A DNA stretch of 64,000 nucleotides, taken from positions 319,166 through 383,165 of the forward strand of contig JAHPZJ010000013.1 of assembly GCA_019058245.1 (NCBI GenBank), in the 5' to 3' direction. Shown here piece after piece: positions 61,472 to 64,000 of the stretch. Every line of letters starts with the position of its first letter. Within the stretch, counting starts at the first letter, position 1. The notes under the pieces are model-generated. The model had not been told where the DNA came from and did not search any database. It saw only the letters and a program-made list of their open reading frames with translations. Both the position numbers and the translations under genes were made by a program. The stretch is from Promethearchaeota archaeon (lineage in GTDB: Archaea > Asgardarchaeota > Lokiarchaeia > Sigyniarchaeales > SOKP01).

Positions 61472-62536
61472 TCACTTTAAATATATAGAATTATCAAATT
61501 CCTCAAATTCAATTTTTAATTCATTAAAAATTATTTTTAGAATATTGTATTCTGTTGTATTTTTTTCTATAAGTAACTGGAAAGATAATTTTGATTTATC
61601 AATTAGATTAATCCATCTAAATTTTCTAAATAATTCTAACAATTTAATTCTAAATTTTCTTGGTGGTATCCATTTGTTTAAATCATCAATTATTTCTCTT
61701 ATTAAAATTAAACCATCATCAATATTTTTAAACGCTATTATTGGCAATTTAGAATTATTAATTCTTATCCATAAGTGTAAATCATCCTCATCCTCTAAGA
61801 TCTTATTAAAATTTGTAAAATATGCTGTATTATACTCAAAAAGTTTTTCTCTCTCCTCTAAAGCAGCTTCATTTAATTTGAATAAATCAGTCATTTCAAA
61901 ATCTATTCTAGTATAATTATTTGAATGAGATACTTTATCAATTTTCATACCTATAAATCCAAAGACCCCAGCAATAAATTTAGAAAAATCATAATGCATT
62001 TCAGGATAAATTCCAAAATATTGAAATATGTACTTATTTCCACTAAGTTCAATCGTTACATCTTTGGTGATATTGTTTCTTATCATGAAGTTCTTGAATC
62101 TATTTAAAGTTATTATAGCTTCTTCTTCGTTAATAGTTTTTCCACCAGTGAAAAAATTGTGATACAACATAAATACATTTAGCAATTTTTTCAGATCAAG
62201 CTTTTTATACTTATCATTTCCAACAATTAATTCATAATACACAGTTAAAGCTCTAAATGTAATTTTCTCATAAAATGATTTCACTTTAGTATCGACTGCA
62301 AGCTCTAAATCTTCGAAAGTTTTACCTTTTAAAAAGAGGTTCATTATTTTTTCTAAAACCTTGGTTATAAACGAAGAATATGATTTTATATTATCATTAA
62401 TTGCATTGCCTTTTTCTTTCTGTCGTTCTTCTTCGTATTTTAAATACCTTTTAATCCAGTCATCAAGATATTCAGGTAAAGTAATAGATCTTCTTATCTT
62501 TTTCTTAGATAATCTTCTTGGTTTTGGAATTGGCAT
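61472..62536 (-). CDS. Hypothetical protein with ribbon-helix-helix-like N-terminus
   Basis: In this 354-residue protein the basic start PKPRRLSKKKIRRSITLPEY resembles a ribbon-helix-helix DNA-binding segment, with SITLPEYLDDWIKRYLK as strand and helix. The remaining 300 residues are mixed and not recognised. No cysteine is present. It is convergent with the radical SAM gene, with ends about ten bases apart. If it binds DNA, it could regulate neighbours. Confidence 0.55.
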   Translation of the reverse strand: MPIPKPRRLSKKKIRRSITLPEYLDDWIKRYLKYEEERQKEKGNAINDNIKSYSSFITKVLEKIMNLFLKGKTFEDLELAVDTKVKSFYEKITFRALTVYYELIVGNDKYKKLDLKKLLNVFMLYHNFFTGGKTINEEEAIITLNRFKNFMIRNNITKDVTIELSGNKYIFQYFGIYPEMHYDFSKFIAGVFGFIGMKIDKVSHSNNYTRIDFEMTDLFKLNEAALEEREKLFEYNTAYFTNFNKILEDEDDLHLWIRINNSKLPIIAFKNIDDGLILIREIIDDLNKWIPPRKFRIKLLELFRKFRWINLIDKSKLSFQLLIEKNTTEYNILKIIFNELKIEFEEFDNSIYLK

Positions 62537-63048
62537 AAATACTCAAAAAAATGCAATTATTAAGAAATATATCCTATATTATTAAATCGAATTAATTATT
62601 AATAAATAAATCGTTGATTAGAATTACTAATTTCCCAAGATGAAATAAACGTAGTAAAATCCATAGATGAATTAAAGGAGATAGTTATTAAAAAAATAAA
62701 AAATTTTGGGTATAGAAAAAATCATTCTATTTCTTTATTTTAAGAAAGTTTTTTAACCAATTATTTAAAGATTAAGTGTTAATCCTTCTTATCCTATATC
62801 CAGAATCTTTTATATGAGAATTCATAAAAAGATTCTACAATATTAGTGTGATAACTAATAAATCGAATTAATTATGTGGGTTAATTATCAGTGATCTTTT
62901 TTTAGAATTTGATAATAATAGTATCTAATAGAAATATTTAAATAATTGATTTAATATTTTCTTTAATTGATATTATATTAAAATTAAATTTTCTCAAAGT
63001 ACTAATAAAAAAGAGGTTAAATTAAAAAAAAAAATAGAGGATATTAAA
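62537..63048. other. AT-rich intergenic region with a direct repeat
   Basis: A 16-base word AAATCGAATTAATTAT occurs at 62584-62599 and 62860-62875, 276 bases apart. The stretch holds the promoter of the Asp-rich mini-gene. Nothing else was recognised. Confidence 0.4.
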
Positions 63049-63144
63049 ATGGTAAATAAAAAAAGTTTAGAAGATGATTGGGATGATGACGACGATGGGG
63101 ATAATGATGGCGATTGGGAAGATGAGGATTTAGATGATTATTAG
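63049..63144 (+). CDS. 31-residue Asp-rich mini-protein
   Basis: ATG 63049 is preceded by AGAGG seven bases upstream, and the frame ends in TAG. Of 31 residues, 14 are Asp and 3 Glu. Key stretch: DDWDDDDDGDNDGDWEDE. A basic N-terminus (VNKK) precedes it. Asp with alternating Gly/Asn looks like Ca2+- or metal-binding loops. It may be a short acidic peptide, a DNA mimic or non-coding repeat sequence. No homologue is known to me. Confidence 0.42.
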   Translation: MVNKKSLEDDWDDDDDGDNDGDWEDEDLDDY

Positions 63145-63233
63145 ATTCTAAAGTCATATTATAAAAAAATAAATAGATTTTTTAAATCTCCGAAATTAAT
63201 TCCTCTTTAGTAAACACAAAAATTAGCTAAATA

Positions 63234-64000
63234 CTATTTGGATCCCCATTCCTCATTTAGAAATTCAATTACTTTTAATGGATCTGAAGTTGGAGATTTA
63301 CAAGTTTTATTTATACATACATAAGCTGTAGGCCTACTTTCTATATCATAAAAAAATTCAACAAAATTAGAATAGTTATCAATTTCAGGAACTTTTTGTT
63401 CCATTTTTCTTAATATAAATACTTTATTAGGAATATATTCATTTGAAATTGTACTTATTAGTTTTTTTGTATATTCCGCGTCTGAATTACCTGCTATAAC
63501 TAATGAATATGTAGGACCAATTGCAAAATTAACAGCAACTAAAAATTGAGTATATACTAAAGGATTCAACTTAACTTTATCAGCAAATACTCTGCTTAAA
63601 ATATCTGCTTTTTCTTCTAATTCATGATTTCCTGTAACAATACTCAATCTTAATAAGTTCAACATCGCGATAGAATTACCTGAAGGAATAGCTCCATCGT
63701 ATATTTCTTTTTGTCTAGTTAGTAGACTTTCGCTATTGTTAGAAGTAAAATAAAAACCCCCTATGTTTTCATCCCAAAAATCCTCAATTTGGATTTTATG
63801 CAATTCTAAAGCAGTTTTTAAATAAAAAATATCAAAAGTTGCTTCATATAATTCTATGAGCCCCCAAATTAAAAAGGCATAATCATTTAAATAGCCTTGA
63901 ATTTCTGAAGAACCATCCTTATATCTATGTAATAATCGCCCATTAACTTCGCGCTGATGAGATAATAAAAAATTTAAAGAATTTTTCGCAACATTTAAAT
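63234..64000 (-). CDS. YyaL/SSP411-like protein, C-terminal part (cut by window edge)
   Basis: The minus-strand frame is open from the window edge to the stop at 63234 and gives about 254 residues. GYLNDYAFLIWGLIELYEATFD, GGFYFTSNN, DGAIPSGNSIAMLNLLRL and TAYVCINKTCKSPTSDP match the (alpha/alpha)6 barrel and C-terminus of thioredoxin-domain SSP411/YyaL proteins. The N-terminal thioredoxin part with its CxxC would lie upstream, outside the window. The exact function of the family is unclear. The end motif with CxxxxC is intact. Confidence 0.82.
   Translation of the reverse strand, partial: LNVAKNSLNFLLSHQREVNGRLLHRYKDGSSEIQGYLNDYAFLIWGLIELYEATFDIFYLKTALELHKIQIEDFWDENIGGFYFTSNNSESLLTRQKEIYDGAIPSGNSIAMLNLLRLSIVTGNHELEEKADILSRVFADKVKLNPLVYTQFLVAVNFAIGPTYSLVIAGNSDAEYTKKLISTISNEYIPNKVFILRKMEQKVPEIDNYSNFVEFFYDIESRPTAYVCINKTCKSPTSDPLKVIEFLNEEWGSK

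Noticed and set aside
62584..62875. 16-base direct repeat as an attachment site
   Set aside because: No integrase or tRNA is near, and the word is AT-rich. It is noted only as a repeat.
1..64000. CRISPR array, insertion sequence, integrase, rRNA or origin
   Set aside because: I looked for regular repeats, transposase motifs and rRNA-like GC-rich blocks and found none.

Overview
The window looks like a piece of an AT-rich Asgard archaeal chromosome, most likely from the Lokiarchaeia. The case rests on a methyl-viologen-type [NiFe] hydrogenase (Mvh/Vhu) with heterodisulfide reductase (Hdr) modules but no methyl-CoM reductase, a formylmethanofuran dehydrogenase A subunit, archaeal TATA-type promoters, 8-PAS kinases and leucine-rich-repeat proteins, and above all a selenocysteine-containing hydrogenase mini-subunit (VhuU) with a SECIS-like RNA of eukaryotic style. 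The assignment is an inference from gene content. No rRNA or phylogenetic marker is present.

Layout. 1-8 kb: endonuclease V (partial), a CooC-type nickel ATPase, HypC, and a minus-strand hydrogenase operon mvhG-mvhA-vhuU-hdrC-hdrB. vhuU (4780-4929) is hidden by an in-frame UGA. It supplies the C-terminal nickel-ligand motif that mvhA lacks. 8-16.4 kb: a cysteine-tailed Lrp-type regulator, three secreted membrane-anchored proteins each with a single-cysteine CH haem-like motif, and a reduced cytochrome c maturation set (CcmC, a CcmD-like mini-gene, CcmE, CcmB, CcmA, CcmF, with no CcmG or CcmH). 16.4-19.4 kb: a GlcD-like FAD oxidase and a GlcF/HdrD-like Fe-S protein. 19.4-29.5 kb: an LRR protein, a small protein resembling a degenerate VhuU, a polyferredoxin, an operon hdrC-hdrB-hdrA-mvhD, and a divergent orphan mvhG paralogue. 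29.5-35.5 kb: a YgbA-like protein, HypE, HypD, a phospholipase-like gene broken by an in-frame TGA, and HypF. 35.5-46 kb: PurF, MobA, a receiver protein, FwdA, a regulator, two secreted paralogues, an odd tRNA-Cys and a PP-loop enzyme. 46-64 kb: a large PAS histidine kinase, a third Hdr set (hdrC-hdrB-hdrA), a methyltransferase / GNAT / radical-SAM group, unknown genes, a 31-residue Asp-rich peptide, and a partial YyaL-like protein.

How it fits together. The hydrogenase, MvhD and the Hdr modules would carry out flavin-based electron bifurcation between H2, ferredoxin and disulfide or other acceptors. CooC and HypC/D/E/F would build the nickel site. The secreted CH-motif proteins and the Ccm genes suggest an extracytoplasmic haem electron path, to which the GlcD/GlcF pair could donate. 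A 15-bp palindrome, GTTKCA-N3-TGMAAC, occurs upstream of the Lrp-type regulator, upstream of the CH-motif operon and in the hdrC/mvhG2 divergent promoter. This suggests one regulator ties these modules together.

I saw no CRISPR array, insertion sequence, rRNA or replication origin.
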